Positions 27,501 to 35,777 are shown, numbered from the stretch's first letter. The stretch is DNA of 64,000 nucleotides from Bradyrhizobium sp. 139 (GCF_023074175.1 NZ_JADPKS010000074.1:1-64000); one strand, 5' to 3'. Numbers and translations: made by a program. Notes: generated by a model from the sequence alone, not told the origin.

Positions 27501-30366
27501 GCTGTCGGCCGACGTCGAACGCACGCTGTCGGCGGCCGGTTCTGCCACCGCAGCCTCGATCCTGGCCGGCGCCCGCGAGGTGCAGACCACGCTCGTCACG
27601 GCGTCCTCGGACGCGGCCAACCACGTCAAGACGCTGACCGCCGACGTGCAGCGTTCGCTCTCGATGGCCGGCTCCACCACGGCGGAATCGATCACCGCCG
27701 GCGCCCGCGATGCGCAGAGCGCGCTGATCGCGGCCTCGAGCGAGACCGCCAACCAGATCAAGGCGCTGTCCTCGGACGTGCAGCGTTCGCTCTCGATGGC
27801 CGGCACCGCGACGGCCGAGACCATCATGACCGGCGCCCGCGAAGCCCAGAGCACGCTCGTCAATGCGTCCTCGGATGCGGCGAGCCAGGTCAAGTCGCTC
27901 GCGGCCGAAGTGCATCGGTCGCTCTCGCAGGTCGGCCAGTCGACCGCCGAGACGATCACGACCAGCGCCCGCGACGCCCAGAGCACCCTGCTCTCCGTCT
28001 CGGCCGAACAGACCAGCCAGGTCCGCTCGCTCGCGGCCGAGATGCAGCGCGCGCTGGCGACCGCCGGCGGCGCCACCATCGAGGCACTCACAAGCGGCGT
28101 ACGTGAGGCCCAGGGCACGCTGATCTCCGCCTCGACGGACGCGGCAGGCCAGATCAAGTCGCTGACCACGGACATCGAGCGCACGCTGACCTCGGTCGGT
28201 GCCGACACCGCCTCGACCATCCTCAGCAGCGCGCGTGAGGCGCAGACGTCGCTGACCTCGACGTCGGCGGATGCCGCGAGCCAGATCCGCGCGATCTCGA
28301 CCGAGATCGAGCGCACGCTGAGCACGGCGACGGCGAACGCGACCAACGACATCCAGACCAGCGCGCTCAACGCCCAGAACGCGTTGATCAATGCCTCCAA
28401 CGAGGCGAGCTCGCGGGTCAAGTCGAGCTCGGCCGACGTCGAGCGCTCGGTGCTCGCCGCCAGCAGCAGCTTCGGCCAGGCCATGACCGGCAAGACCGAC
28501 GAGATCGTCACCTACGTGCAGCAGCAGTCCGATCGTCTCGCGAACATGATCGACGCCAAGCGCGGCTCGCTCGTGGACGCGATTGGTTCGAAGACCAGCC
28601 AGCTCACGCTCGACATCGACCGCGTCACCTCGGATGCACTGAAGTCGATCGAGACGCGCGGCCATGCGTTCTCGCAGACTATGATGGGCAACGGTTCCGA
28701 AGTGGCCCGCACCATCAACTCGGCGAGCGAGATGGCCACAGGTGCCGTCAACAAGTCGCTCAAGGACCTCGAACAGGCCTCGCGCGCGGCGATCGACCAG
28801 TCGCGCCAGGTCTCGATCGCGGCCGTCACCGAGATGCAGGAGACCAGCAAGATCCTGCGCACCGACACGGTGGCCCTGTTCGAGCGTCTGCGCGAAGGCA
28901 ACATCCTCCTCCAGGAGGTGCTGACCGGTGCGCACGACAATCTCAACTCGCTCGAGCGGGCGCTGGTAACGCGCGTTGCCGACTTTGTCTCGGCGATGAA
29001 TGACGTCACCACGCGCAACGGCGCGGCGACGCAGAACCTGGAAGACCAGCTCAACGTCTTCAATACGAAGACCACGCGGGCGCTCCAGGATCTCGGCGAG
29101 CTGTCGACCCAGTTCGATGCACATGGCAAGGCACTGGTCGATGCCGCGCAGGTCGTCGAGCAGAGCAACAAGAACACCACCGCGTCCCTCGCCGAACGCA
29201 AGCAGGCGCTGGAATCGCTCGTCACCACGATCGACCTGCGCACGGCCGATCTCGACCAGCGGCTGTCGCGCTTCACTGGCCTGCTCGATGAATCGCTGGC
29301 AGCCGCCGAAGAGCGTGCCCGCGACATCGCCCGCGTCGTGGCGGAGACCGCCGGCGCAGGTTCCGCCGCGATCACCCGCCAGTTCGAGGCGGTGCGCGCG
29401 GCGTCCGAAGAGGAGCACCGGCAGACCGTCGAATCCATGCACGACATCTACCGCCAGACCACCGACGAGGCGGATGCGATGTTCAAGCAGTCGACCGAGA
29501 AGTTCAGCAACCTCGTCTCCAGCATGAAGCAGATGGCGTTCGAGATGCACAACGAGCTCGAAGCCACCCGCAACGAGCTGCGCCGCGGCGTGCTCGAGAT
29601 GCCGCAGGAGGCTGCCGAGAGCACTGCGCAGATGCGCAAGGTGATCGTCGACCAGATCGAGGCCCTCGCCGAGCTCAACCGCATCGTGGCCCAGCATGGC
29701 CGCGGCCTCGACGTCACCACCACGGGCCGCGCCGCGGTGCAGCGCCAGGAAGAGCCGGCGCTGGCAGCCGTCGGTGGCCGCACGACCGAGACGCGCATGC
29801 GCGACACCGGCAGCGCCTCGACGCTGCCGCCGCCGGACCTCGGCATGCCGGCCTCGCGCCGCGCCGAGGCGCCGCCGGTCGCGCCCGCGGGCAGCGACCA
29901 GGGCCGCGACGGCTGGCTGTCGGACCTCTTGAACCGCACGGACGCCAGCCAGGGCGCTCCAACCGGCCGTGAGGCGCCCCGTGGCCGCGCGGCACCCGCG
30001 CCGCAGCCGCAGGCTCCGCAGGGTGGCAGCAATCCGCTGGAATCGCTGTCGCTCGACATCGGCCGACTGATGGACCGCAACCTCGCCGCCGAGATGTGGG
30101 ACCGCTATCAGCGCGGCGAGAACAAGGCCTTCACCAAGCGTCTCTACACGCCCGCCGGCCAGAAGGCCTTTGACGAAGTCGCCCGCAAGTACCGCGCCGA
30201 CCGCAACTTCAAGGCCACGGTCGACCGCTACGTCGCCGAGTTCGAGCGCCTGCTCGACGAAGTCGCCCGCGACGGCCGCGGCCCGCAGGAGCTGCGCAAC
30301 CACCTGACCTCGGAGACGGGCCTGGTCTACACCCTGCTCGCTCACGCGGCGGGACGACTGGGGTAA
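24598..30366 (+). CDS. Giant membrane-anchored coiled-coil protein, GPR (Growth Pole Ring)-like
   Basis: A 1,922-residue protein. Residues 1 to about 100 are polar and disordered; two transmembrane helices follow at about 108-130 and 142-168. A very long helical rod covers roughly 175-1700, rich in Ala, Ser, Thr, Asp and Gln with little Pro or Cys. It includes seven 22-residue and nine 44-residue tandem units, all multiples of 11 and therefore apolipoprotein-like. A Pro/Ala-rich linker (about 1725-1811) leads to a compact C-terminal domain (1812-1922). Size and order match the Agrobacterium GPR protein, which forms a ring at the growing pole and is needed for polar growth. Orthology is inferred from architecture, not alignment. 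It is monocistronic, with a terminator behind it. Confidence 0.85.
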   Translation: MANTPKKVKDPTEVALSAIQEALNISDTAADTSRNASMRNETSSPGAPPDPPIFDEPNFEPRPAANERAVFDPIEEPRSSRRAANDDRETIGQLLQALQKGRPARSVYTFATIFAGVWLAACAALTVGFLPSIQAAMGQSGGVLVIAGLIAMFFAPIMLFYFLASLVWRGQEMRMIAQAMAQVAIRFSEPEGSASDSMVTVGQAIRREVAAMGDGIERAIARAGELETLVANEVAALERAYSDNEVRIRALLQDIAHQRDNLVGQAEQVRSAISGVQIDLRHDIALISDAIASRVDEVAKSITGALEERGAHITGALSNAGDNMILALGERGGDLLDRLEEASNETTRAVLDASERLTTSLNFKTGHVHDEFVDLADRVHEMLNERIDRITGEFEQRSAAIVDGISERTEQVHDSLKNSSDSLLLELELRSNDLSAKIDDAGNRLAGQIMTSGDKASEALDATVNTLVAKVVSQTETAHDSLSLQMSAFDELVKNQGTELVEKFARDSGTLGALITRHISEFDRTVKTFGGEIVERMGQRTEDIAETLKTYVDNFDTRFTSNGGDITAVLDQRLVQFETTIGERVTNLDSSLNDKIAGLDGTIEGHIKTFDNQLVGRVAALEQSFDTRARSVTETIDGRLNTLATTLTDGAAQAIQSVDTRLTHLTTTLTGGASEALESIDSRLTHLTTSLTDGASQAIETIDTRLNHLTTSLTDGASQTIQSIDTRLTHLTTTLTGGASQALESIDTRLTYLTTAVTNGASQAVQSIDTRLTLLTSTLTDGTAQAIEAVDRRITGVTEIIDGRSTHLTDTVTARFQDIHQAIETKVGSVASDIDVRVAQFEDLLGSRVEAVAGRIESSGRQASEDMMSRAEMISTAIRSHVEDAERSLTNLVVNTSETIQTGARTAQQSLMTVSSDVNAQLKMTSAEVERALTAVGTGAANSILTSAREAQSTLVAASGDASNQIKSLSADVERTLSAAGSATAASILAGAREVQTTLVTASSDAANHVKTLTADVQRSLSMAGSTTAESITAGARDAQSALIAASSETANQIKALSSDVQRSLSMAGTATAETIMTGAREAQSTLVNASSDAASQVKSLAAEVHRSLSQVGQSTAETITTSARDAQSTLLSVSAEQTSQVRSLAAEMQRALATAGGATIEALTSGVREAQGTLISASTDAAGQIKSLTTDIERTLTSVGADTASTILSSAREAQTSLTSTSADAASQIRAISTEIERTLSTATANATNDIQTSALNAQNALINASNEASSRVKSSSADVERSVLAASSSFGQAMTGKTDEIVTYVQQQSDRLANMIDAKRGSLVDAIGSKTSQLTLDIDRVTSDALKSIETRGHAFSQTMMGNGSEVARTINSASEMATGAVNKSLKDLEQASRAAIDQSRQVSIAAVTEMQETSKILRTDTVALFERLREGNILLQEVLTGAHDNLNSLERALVTRVADFVSAMNDVTTRNGAATQNLEDQLNVFNTKTTRALQDLGELSTQFDAHGKALVDAAQVVEQSNKNTTASLAERKQALESLVTTIDLRTADLDQRLSRFTGLLDESLAAAEERARDIARVVAETAGAGSAAITRQFEAVRAASEEEHRQTVESMHDIYRQTTDEADAMFKQSTEKFSNLVSSMKQMAFEMHNELEATRNELRRGVLEMPQEAAESTAQMRKVIVDQIEALAELNRIVAQHGRGLDVTTTGRAAVQRQEEPALAAVGGRTTETRMRDTGSASTLPPPDLGMPASRRAEAPPVAPAGSDQGRDGWLSDLLNRTDASQGAPTGREAPRGRAAPAPQPQAPQGGSNPLESLSLDIGRLMDRNLAAEMWDRYQRGENKAFTKRLYTPAGQKAFDEVARKYRADRNFKATVDRYVAEFERLLDEVARDGRGPQELRNHLTSETGLVYTLLAHAAGRLG
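26539..27000 (+). repeat. Seven tandem 66-bp (22-residue) coding repeats
   Basis: Units begin 'TDGAAQAIQSVDTRLTHL' or close variants (TGGASEALESIDSRL..., TDGASQAIETIDTRL...) and run without gaps from residue 648 to 801. Each is two 11-residue turns. Nucleotide identity between units is visible by eye, suggesting recent duplication or gene conversion, with the seventh unit more divergent. Confidence 0.9.
27277..28464 (+). repeat. Nine tandem 132-bp (44-residue) coding repeats
   Basis: Units follow the pattern x-x-x-A-x-x-I-x-x-x-A-R-E-A-Q-S-T-L, then A-S-x-D-A-x-x-Q-I-K-x-L, then D-V-E-R-x-L-S-x-A-G. They run from residue 894 to 1289 with no insertions or deletions. 44 is four times 11, the same hendecad period as the 22-residue block. 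The units are more diverged at DNA level than that block, so they are probably older. Confidence 0.9.
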
Positions 30367-30401
30367 GCAGCCCGCAGCAACAGCGAATAGCTTAGCTAAC
30401 G

Positions 30402-30433
30402 AAAACGGAGGCCTCACGGCCTCCGTTTTTGTT
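30402..30433 (+). terminator. Rho-independent terminator of the giant coiled-coil gene
   Basis: A nine-base-pair perfect stem (acggaggcc / ggcctccgt) with loop TCAC, extended by A-T pairs, is followed by a TTTTTGTTT run, 36 bases after the stop codon. Confidence 0.88.
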
Positions 30434-30436
30434 TGG

Positions 30437-30661
30437 ATCGTCATTGCGAAGAGCGAAGTAACGAAGCAAATCCAGACTGCCCCTGCGGCGGCAGTTGCCG
30501 CTGCGGCGCACTCCTTTTCCTTCTCACCTTGTGGGAGAAGGTGGCGCGCGCAGCGCGTCGGATGAGGGGTTTCTCTCCGCGCACGAATCTCTCTCGGTTG
30601 AACATGAGGGGACAACCCCTCATCCGGCGCTTCGCGCCACCTTCTCCCACAAGGGGAGAAG
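30437..30661. repeat. Composite intergenic repeat with long inverted arms
   Basis: It begins with a fragment of the 'TCATTGCGAAGAGCGAAG' family. From 30520 it has long inverted arms: caccttgtgggagaaggtgg plus ggatgaggggtt on the left, and their complement (aacccctcatccgg, ccaccttctcccacaagg) on the right. This type is widespread in alphaproteobacterial genomes. It lies between the giant gene's terminator and the 3' end of mlaD. Confidence 0.75.
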
Positions 30662-30670
30662 CGTTCCCGC

Positions 30671-31549
30671 CTACTGACGCCTGCGCTCCGTCGCGGCGGG
30701 CCTCGGCGCTTCCGCCGGCGGCGGAGCGGCCGGTGGTGCGCTGTTGCTGGCGCCGAACAGCACGCGGGTCGGGTTGCGATCAAAATTGTTCACGGCTCGG
30801 CTGATGTCGCCGAGCGTGCGGCGGCCGTCGGTCATCAGCGCGCCGGAGCGCTTGTCGAAATCATCGGCCAGTTCGCGGATCGATTTCACCGCCTGGAACA
30901 GTTCGCCGCCGTCCTTGCCGCCGGCCAGCGTATTGAGGCCGAGCATGAGGCTGTCGGCCTTGAGCATGACACCGTCGACCCTGGCCATCACGCCGTCGAT
31001 CTTTTCGGAGTTGCGCGCGAGCGAATTGGTGAAGGTCTCGAGGTTCTTCAGCGAGTTCTTCACCGACTCCTGATTGTCGGCGACGATCTTGTTGATGTTC
31101 TGGAGCGTGCCGCGGATCGCCTCGGTGACGTCCTGGAGCTTGTTGGGATCGGCCGTCAGCGTCGGGATGCCGTCCTCGTCGAGCGGCGGCGCGGGAGCCG
31201 CCTCCTCGCCGCCCTTGAGCGAGATCGCGGCAACGCCGGTCAGGCCCTGGAATTCGAGGCCGACCAGGGTGTCCTTGCGGATCGGGGCGTTGTTCTCGAC
31301 CATGGCGAGTGCGACAACCCGACGCGGGTTGTCCAGCTTCACTGAGACCACCTCACCCACTCGGATACCGTTGAAATTGACGCTGCCGCCATTGCGCAGG
31401 CCTGCCGCCGGGCCCTCGAACACGACCCGCAAGGGGCTGCGCTGTTTGGTGGTGTGCAGCGACTGGAACCACAGCACGAAGCCGATCGCCGCGGCGATCA
31501 CCGCCAGCGTAAACGATCCGATCAATACGTAATTTGCCCGCGTTTCCAT
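30671..31549 (-). CDS. mlaD: MlaD-family (MCE domain) lipid-transport substrate-binding protein
   Basis: A 292-residue protein with an N-terminal anchor helix ('YVLIGSFTLAVIAAAIGFVLW'), then the MCE domain (about 38-115, 'VVFEGPAAGLRNGGSVNFNGI' split around AGLRNGGSV) and a long helical segment. A Pro/Ala-rich tail ends the protein. MlaD-type proteins form the periplasmic ring that passes phospholipids between membranes through the MlaE/MlaF transporter. It is the third gene of a leftward mlaE-mlaF-mlaD operon, 16 bases after mlaF. The tail is longer than in E. coli MlaD, as is usual in alphaproteobacteria. Confidence 0.9.
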   Translation of the reverse strand: METRANYVLIGSFTLAVIAAAIGFVLWFQSLHTTKQRSPLRVVFEGPAAGLRNGGSVNFNGIRVGEVVSVKLDNPRRVVALAMVENNAPIRKDTLVGLEFQGLTGVAAISLKGGEEAAPAPPLDEDGIPTLTADPNKLQDVTEAIRGTLQNINKIVADNQESVKNSLKNLETFTNSLARNSEKIDGVMARVDGVMLKADSLMLGLNTLAGGKDGGELFQAVKSIRELADDFDKRSGALMTDGRRTLGDISRAVNNFDRNPTRVLFGASNSAPPAAPPPAEAPRPAATERRRQ

Positions 31550-31565
31550 CAGCTACTCCGGCACC

Positions 31566-32342
31566 TCAGCCCATCACCGCGCGAGCGCGCTTGCCATGGA
31601 AATATTGCCTCAGCCAGGGATGCTGCGAGGCCTGCATATCGGCGATCGACCCTGCCGCAATGATCTTACCGTTGCCTAAAACGGCGATGCGGTCGCAAGC
31701 TGTGTAGAGGCTGTCGAGGTCGTGCGTTACCATGAAAACGGTCAGGCCCAAAGTACGCTGGAGCGTCCGGACCAGCTCGTCGAAGTCGCCGGCGCCGATC
31801 GGATCGAGGCCCGAGGTCGGCTCGTCGAGGAACACGAGATCGGGATCGAGCGACAGCGCGCGCGCCAGCGCCACGCGCTTGATCATGCCGCCCGACAGTT
31901 CCGAGGGAAAGCGATCCGCAACTTCCGGCTTGAGCCCGACCATGGTGAGTTTGGTCAAGGTGATCTCGTCCATCAGCCGCTGCGAGACCCGCAAGTATTC
32001 GCGCATCGGAAACTGGATGTTCTGCCTGACGGTCAACGAGGAGAACAACGCGCCCTGCTGAAACAGCACGCCCCAACGTCGCTCGACGTTGCGGCGCTGC
32101 GAAGTATTGGAGGAATCGAGATCGACGCCGAACACTTCGATGGAGCCCGCGACCTTCGGCACAAGGCCGATGATGGTCCGCGTCAGCACCGACTTGCCGG
32201 CGCCCGAAGGACCGACGAAGCCCAGAATCTCGCCGCGCTTGACGTCGAGGTCGAGGCCGTCGAGCACCCGCGTCGCGCCGAACTGCACGGTAATGTCGCG
32301 GACGCGTATGATGGGATTTTGAATCTCGCCAGCCATCGTCAC
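31566..32342 (-). CDS. mlaF: ABC transporter ATP-binding protein, MlaF-type
   Basis: A 258-residue ATPase with Walker A 'GPSGAGKSVL', signature 'LSGGMIKRVALARAL', Walker B 'LVFLDEPTSGLDP' and switch histidine 'VTHDLDSL'. The signature variant LSGGMxKR is characteristic of the Mla/Ttg2 lipid-transport ATPases. It powers the MlaE permease whose gene overlaps its start by four bases (ATGA), implying translational coupling. Confidence 0.94.
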   Translation of the reverse strand: MTMAGEIQNPIIRVRDITVQFGATRVLDGLDLDVKRGEILGFVGPSGAGKSVLTRTIIGLVPKVAGSIEVFGVDLDSSNTSQRRNVERRWGVLFQQGALFSSLTVRQNIQFPMREYLRVSQRLMDEITLTKLTMVGLKPEVADRFPSELSGGMIKRVALARALSLDPDLVFLDEPTSGLDPIGAGDFDELVRTLQRTLGLTVFMVTHDLDSLYTACDRIAVLGNGKIIAAGSIADMQASQHPWLRQYFHGKRARAVMG

Positions 32343-33472
32343 ATCCCGATCGAAGCGAAGAAGATGGCGAATACGCCATCCATGACGATGACGAAGAAGA
32401 TGCCCTTCACCACGGATGCCGTGGTGTGCTGTCCCAGCGATTCCGCGCTGCCCTGCACGGCGAGCCCCTCGACGCAGGCGACGATGCCGATCACGGCGGC
32501 CATCACCGGTGCTTTCACGATGCCGACGATGAAATGGTCGATCGAGATCGCGTCGCGCAGGCGCAGCAAAAAGGCTTCGGGATCGACGCCGCCATAGAGC
32601 CAGGCGACGAGACCACCGCCATAGAGCGCCGCCATGGCGCCGAGAAAGGCCAGGATCGGCAGCGCCAGCACCAGCGCCAGCATGCGCGGCAGCACCAGCA
32701 CCTCGATCGGATCGAAACCCATCGTGCGCAGCGCGTCGATCTCCTCGCGCATCTTCATCGAGCCGAGCTCGGCGGTGTAGGCGCTGCCCGAGCGGCCCGC
32801 GACCATGATCGCGACCAGCAAGACGCCGATTTCACGCAGCACCAGCACGCCGAGCATGTCGACGACGAAGATGTCGGCGCCGAACCTGCGGAAATGAAAA
32901 ATGCCCTGCTGGGCGATGATGCAGCCGATCAGGAAGGTGATCAGCACGATAATCGGCACCGCGCGCCAGCAGACCTGCTCGAGGTGATGCACGGTCGAGG
33001 TCAGGCGGAGCGAGCGCGGATGGATCAGCACGCGCGCGCCCGCCGCGAGCACCGCGCCGAGCATGTCAATGAGGCCCGCAACCGTGCCGGCGATGCCGGC
33101 CACGGCCCGGCCGATCTGCTCCAGCATGCCGGTGATGGTGATCGTGCTGCTGTCGATCACGGGCGTCGCCCTGACCCGCCGGACCTCGTCGACGAGGCTG
33201 GAATAATTGGCGGATAGCCCTGCGATCTGCGCCTCGACGGCGCCCTGCGTCAGGCTGCGGCGCAGCCGCTCGATCAGCCAGGCACCGAAAGTATCGAGCT
33301 TGGCGACCTCGGAGACGTCGATGAAGATGCTTTGCGAACCGCCGGCGAGCTTCTCGGCGTCAGCCACCATCCGCTCCAAGACCGGCGCGAAGCTCGCGGT
33401 CCAGGTTCCGGTGGCGCAGAGTGCCAGCGCGTTGCCCTTGGCGATCCGTTCCAGCTTCGGATCGCCGCTCAA
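32339..33472 (-). CDS. mlaE: MlaE-family permease with N-terminal STAS domain
   Basis: About 377 residues. The first ~110 form a STAS-like domain ('IFIDVSEVAKLDTFGAWLIERL'; core DVSEVAKLDTFGAW), functionally the place of MlaB. The MlaE permease follows, with 'FRRFGADIFVVDMLGVLVLRE', 'MVAGRSGSAYTAELGSMK' and 'EIDALRTMGFDP'. Fusion of STAS to permease is common in alphaproteobacteria. I chose the TTG at 33472, preceded by GGGAG; a TTG nine codons further up is the other option and no ATG gives a full STAS domain. Confidence 0.9.
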   Translation of the reverse strand: MSGDPKLERIAKGNALALCATGTWTASFAPVLERMVADAEKLAGGSQSIFIDVSEVAKLDTFGAWLIERLRRSLTQGAVEAQIAGLSANYSSLVDEVRRVRATPVIDSSTITITGMLEQIGRAVAGIAGTVAGLIDMLGAVLAAGARVLIHPRSLRLTSTVHHLEQVCWRAVPIIVLITFLIGCIIAQQGIFHFRRFGADIFVVDMLGVLVLREIGVLLVAIMVAGRSGSAYTAELGSMKMREEIDALRTMGFDPIEVLVLPRMLALVLALPILAFLGAMAALYGGGLVAWLYGGVDPEAFLLRLRDAISIDHFIVGIVKAPVMAAVIGIVACVEGLAVQGSAESLGQHTTASVVKGIFFVIVMDGVFAIFFASIGM

Positions 33473-33615
33473 GATGTCCGCTCCCGTGCCGGGGCACAAG
33501 AAACGGAGAGAATCAGATGGTTGTCCACGCGCCCTTACCCAGAGAAGGTATCCCCGACTGGTTAACCTTAGTTGCTAGAGGTAACTAGCAGGTTCAGATT
33601 TCGCCAGAGTTCAAA

Positions 33616-34611
33616 ATGACTTCCAGCAAAGTTCCGGCCCTGGCCGCGCGAATCGAGCGTTTTCCCATCGCCGGCAGTTTTACCATCAGCCGGGGCGCCA
33701 AGACCGAGGCCGTGACCGTCGTGGCCGAAATCAGCCGGAACGGCCTGACCGGCCGCGGCGAGTGCGTGCCCTATCCCCGCTATGGTGAGACCCCCGAGGC
33801 AACCCTTGCCGCCATCCAGGCCATGCAGGCGGCCGTGGCGGGCGGCCTCTCGCGAGAGGCCCTGCAGGCCGCCATGCGGCCGGGCGCGGCCCGCAATGCC
33901 CTGGATTGCGCCCTGATCGACCTCGAGGCCAAGGCGACCGGCCGGCGGGCCTGGAATCTGCTGGATCGCCCGGTGCCGGGCGAGCGCACCACCGCCTACA
34001 CGATCTCCCTGGGCAGCCCCGAGGCTATGGCGGCGGCGACGGCCAAAGCCGCGCACCGGCCACTGCTCAAGGTCAAGCTTGGCGGCGACGGCGATCCGGA
34101 GCGGATCGCGGCGGTTCGCAAAGCCGCCCCCGAATCCGAGCTGATCGTCGATGGCAACGAGGCCTGGACCGAGGCCAATCTGGAGCAGAATCTCGCCGCC
34201 TGCGGCGCCGCCGGCGTCACCCTGGTCGAGCAGCCGCTGCCGGCCGGCAAGGACGATGCGCTGGCGCGGATCAAGCGGCCGCTCGCGGTCTGTGCCGACG
34301 AGAGCGTGCATGACCGCAGCTCGCTCGCGCCGCTGCGCGAGCGCTACGACGCCGTGAACATCAAGCTCGACAAGACCGGCGGCCTCACCGAGGCGCTGGC
34401 TATGGCGGATGCCGCGCAGGCGCTCGGCTTCGAGATCATGATCGGGTGCATGGTCGCGACGTCGCTGTCGATGGCGCCGGCGATGCTGGTGACGCCGCAA
34501 GCACGCTTCGTCGATCTCGACGGCCCCTTGCTGCTGTCGCGCGACCGCGAGCACGGGCTGCGGTATGACGACAGCCTGATCTATCCACCGGCCTCGTCGT
34601 TGTGGGGCTGA
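33616..34611 (+). CDS. dgcA: Dipeptide epimerase (L-Ala-D/L-Glu epimerase type)
   Basis: A 331-residue enolase-superfamily enzyme. Catalytic landmarks: 'LLKVKLGGDGD' (KxK lysine), 'IVDGNEAW', 'LVEQPLP' and 'CADESVHD' (Mg2+ ligands), and 'NIKLDKTGG' (second lysine). Such enzymes epimerise L-Ala-D-Glu from murein turnover; some relatives belong to D-glutamate catabolism as DgcA. Neither a murein peptide gene nor dgcN is adjacent, so the exact substrate is open. Its 3' end overlaps the convergent MFS gene by 31 bases. Confidence 0.88.
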   Translation: MTSSKVPALAARIERFPIAGSFTISRGAKTEAVTVVAEISRNGLTGRGECVPYPRYGETPEATLAAIQAMQAAVAGGLSREALQAAMRPGAARNALDCALIDLEAKATGRRAWNLLDRPVPGERTTAYTISLGSPEAMAAATAKAAHRPLLKVKLGGDGDPERIAAVRKAAPESELIVDGNEAWTEANLEQNLAACGAAGVTLVEQPLPAGKDDALARIKRPLAVCADESVHDRSSLAPLRERYDAVNIKLDKTGGLTEALAMADAAQALGFEIMIGCMVATSLSMAPAMLVTPQARFVDLDGPLLLSRDREHGLRYDDSLIYPPASSLWG

Positions 34612-35777
34612 GCTTTCAGCCGATGCCGCGCCGACCAGATGACAAGCGCGCCGGCCGCGGCCATCGCCGCCATCACGTAGTAGAGGCCGTCGCCGATGCG
34701 GGCGTAGATCGCGCCTGACGCGATCGAGGTGGTCGCGCCGAGCAGCCCGTTGCACGCGGCATAATAGCCCTGCCCCCGCGCGATCTGATGCGATGGCACG
34801 CGCTGCACCAGAAGATTCATGGTGCCGACGATGGTCATGCCGAAGCTGAGGCCGTGGCCGAGTTGCACGATCGCAAGCAGCGCGAGCGGCGGCTCTTGCG
34901 CGGTGACGATCCAGCGCACCACCGCACTCACCCCGCCGATCGCGATCAGCGAGGACGGATGCAGCGAGAACCGCGGCGACAGCGCGAACACGATGATCTC
35001 GGCGATTACACCTAAGGTCCAGAGGCCCGCGATGGTCAGCCCGCCGAGGCCATGGAGCTGCCAGTTGATGGCCGAGAAGGTGTAATAGGCGACGTGACTG
35101 CCCTGGATCAGCGCGGCGGAAGCGATGACGGCCCAGAAGCCGCCATCGCGCAGCAAGGCCTTGCCGGCATGCGTCTCCGTTGTCCTTCGCCTGACATCGT
35201 CGAGCGGCTGAAGCAGCAGGCTGGCGGCGACCGCAACGACGGCCCACGCGACGATGATCCAGATCAGGTCGCGGGCGGCGATGCTGTCGACCAGATAGCC
35301 GCAGGCGAGCGAGCCCGCGGCGAAGGCCGCCGAGCCCCACAGCCGCAGCGGCCCGTAATCGAGCCCGTAGCGGGCGACGCCGCGCAGCGCATAAGCGTCC
35401 GTCAGCGGGGTCATCGGCGTCCACATCACGCAGGTCAGCACATAGATCAGGAACAGCGCCAATGGCTGCTGCTGCAAGCCGACCGCCGTGAACCCGATCG
35501 CCGTGGCCAGCACCGACACCATCATGCCGGCGCGAATGGCATGTCGCTTTTCGGCCAAGGCGGTGATTTGCGGCAGCGTGGTGAAGCGCGTGATCGCCGG
35601 CAGCGCGTTGATGATGCCGATCCAGGCCGCATCGATGCCGATCGCCTTCAGCCAGACCGGAAAAAACGGCAGATGCGTGCCCGACACCGCGAAGACGGCG
35701 GAGTAGAACAGGGCGAGGCTCACGGCGAATCGCCGCTTCACGGACGCTCGCGTGGGGATTTGTGATTCGGGTGCCAT
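34581..35777 (-). CDS. MFS transporter, MFS_1-like (phenylpropionate-permease type)
   Basis: A 398-residue, 12-helix permease. The N-terminus 'SLALFYSAVFAVSGTHLPFFPVWL' (core SGTHLPFFPVWLKAIG) resembles HcaT and MFS_1-like proteins, as does 'DYGPLRLWGSAAFAAGSL'. Substrate unknown; the family includes aromatic-acid and nucleoside or sugar importers. I chose the ATG at 35777; longer forms extend into the neighbouring promoter region. Convergent with and slightly overlapping the epimerase gene. Confidence 0.82.
   Translation of the reverse strand: MAPESQIPTRASVKRRFAVSLALFYSAVFAVSGTHLPFFPVWLKAIGIDAAWIGIINALPAITRFTTLPQITALAEKRHAIRAGMMVSVLATAIGFTAVGLQQQPLALFLIYVLTCVMWTPMTPLTDAYALRGVARYGLDYGPLRLWGSAAFAAGSLACGYLVDSIAARDLIWIIVAWAVVAVAASLLLQPLDDVRRRTTETHAGKALLRDGGFWAVIASAALIQGSHVAYYTFSAINWQLHGLGGLTIAGLWTLGVIAEIIVFALSPRFSLHPSSLIAIGGVSAVVRWIVTAQEPPLALLAIVQLGHGLSFGMTIVGTMNLLVQRVPSHQIARGQGYYAACNGLLGATTSIASGAIYARIGDGLYYVMAAMAAAGALVIWSARHRLKAQPHNDEAGG

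Noticed and set aside
26539-28464. Regular DNA repeats that could suggest a CRISPR array
   Set aside because: The units are adjacent with no unique spacers, keep reading frame and encode helical repeats; period and length are wrong for CRISPR.
24877-30783. A 1,968-codon open frame antisense to the giant coiled-coil gene
   Set aside because: It mirrors the sense gene's repeats, has a composition dominated by Arg/Gly/Asp/Val from reversed codons, runs into the intergenic repeat and has no ribosome-binding site or domain. It is a shadow frame of repetitive GC-rich coding DNA.
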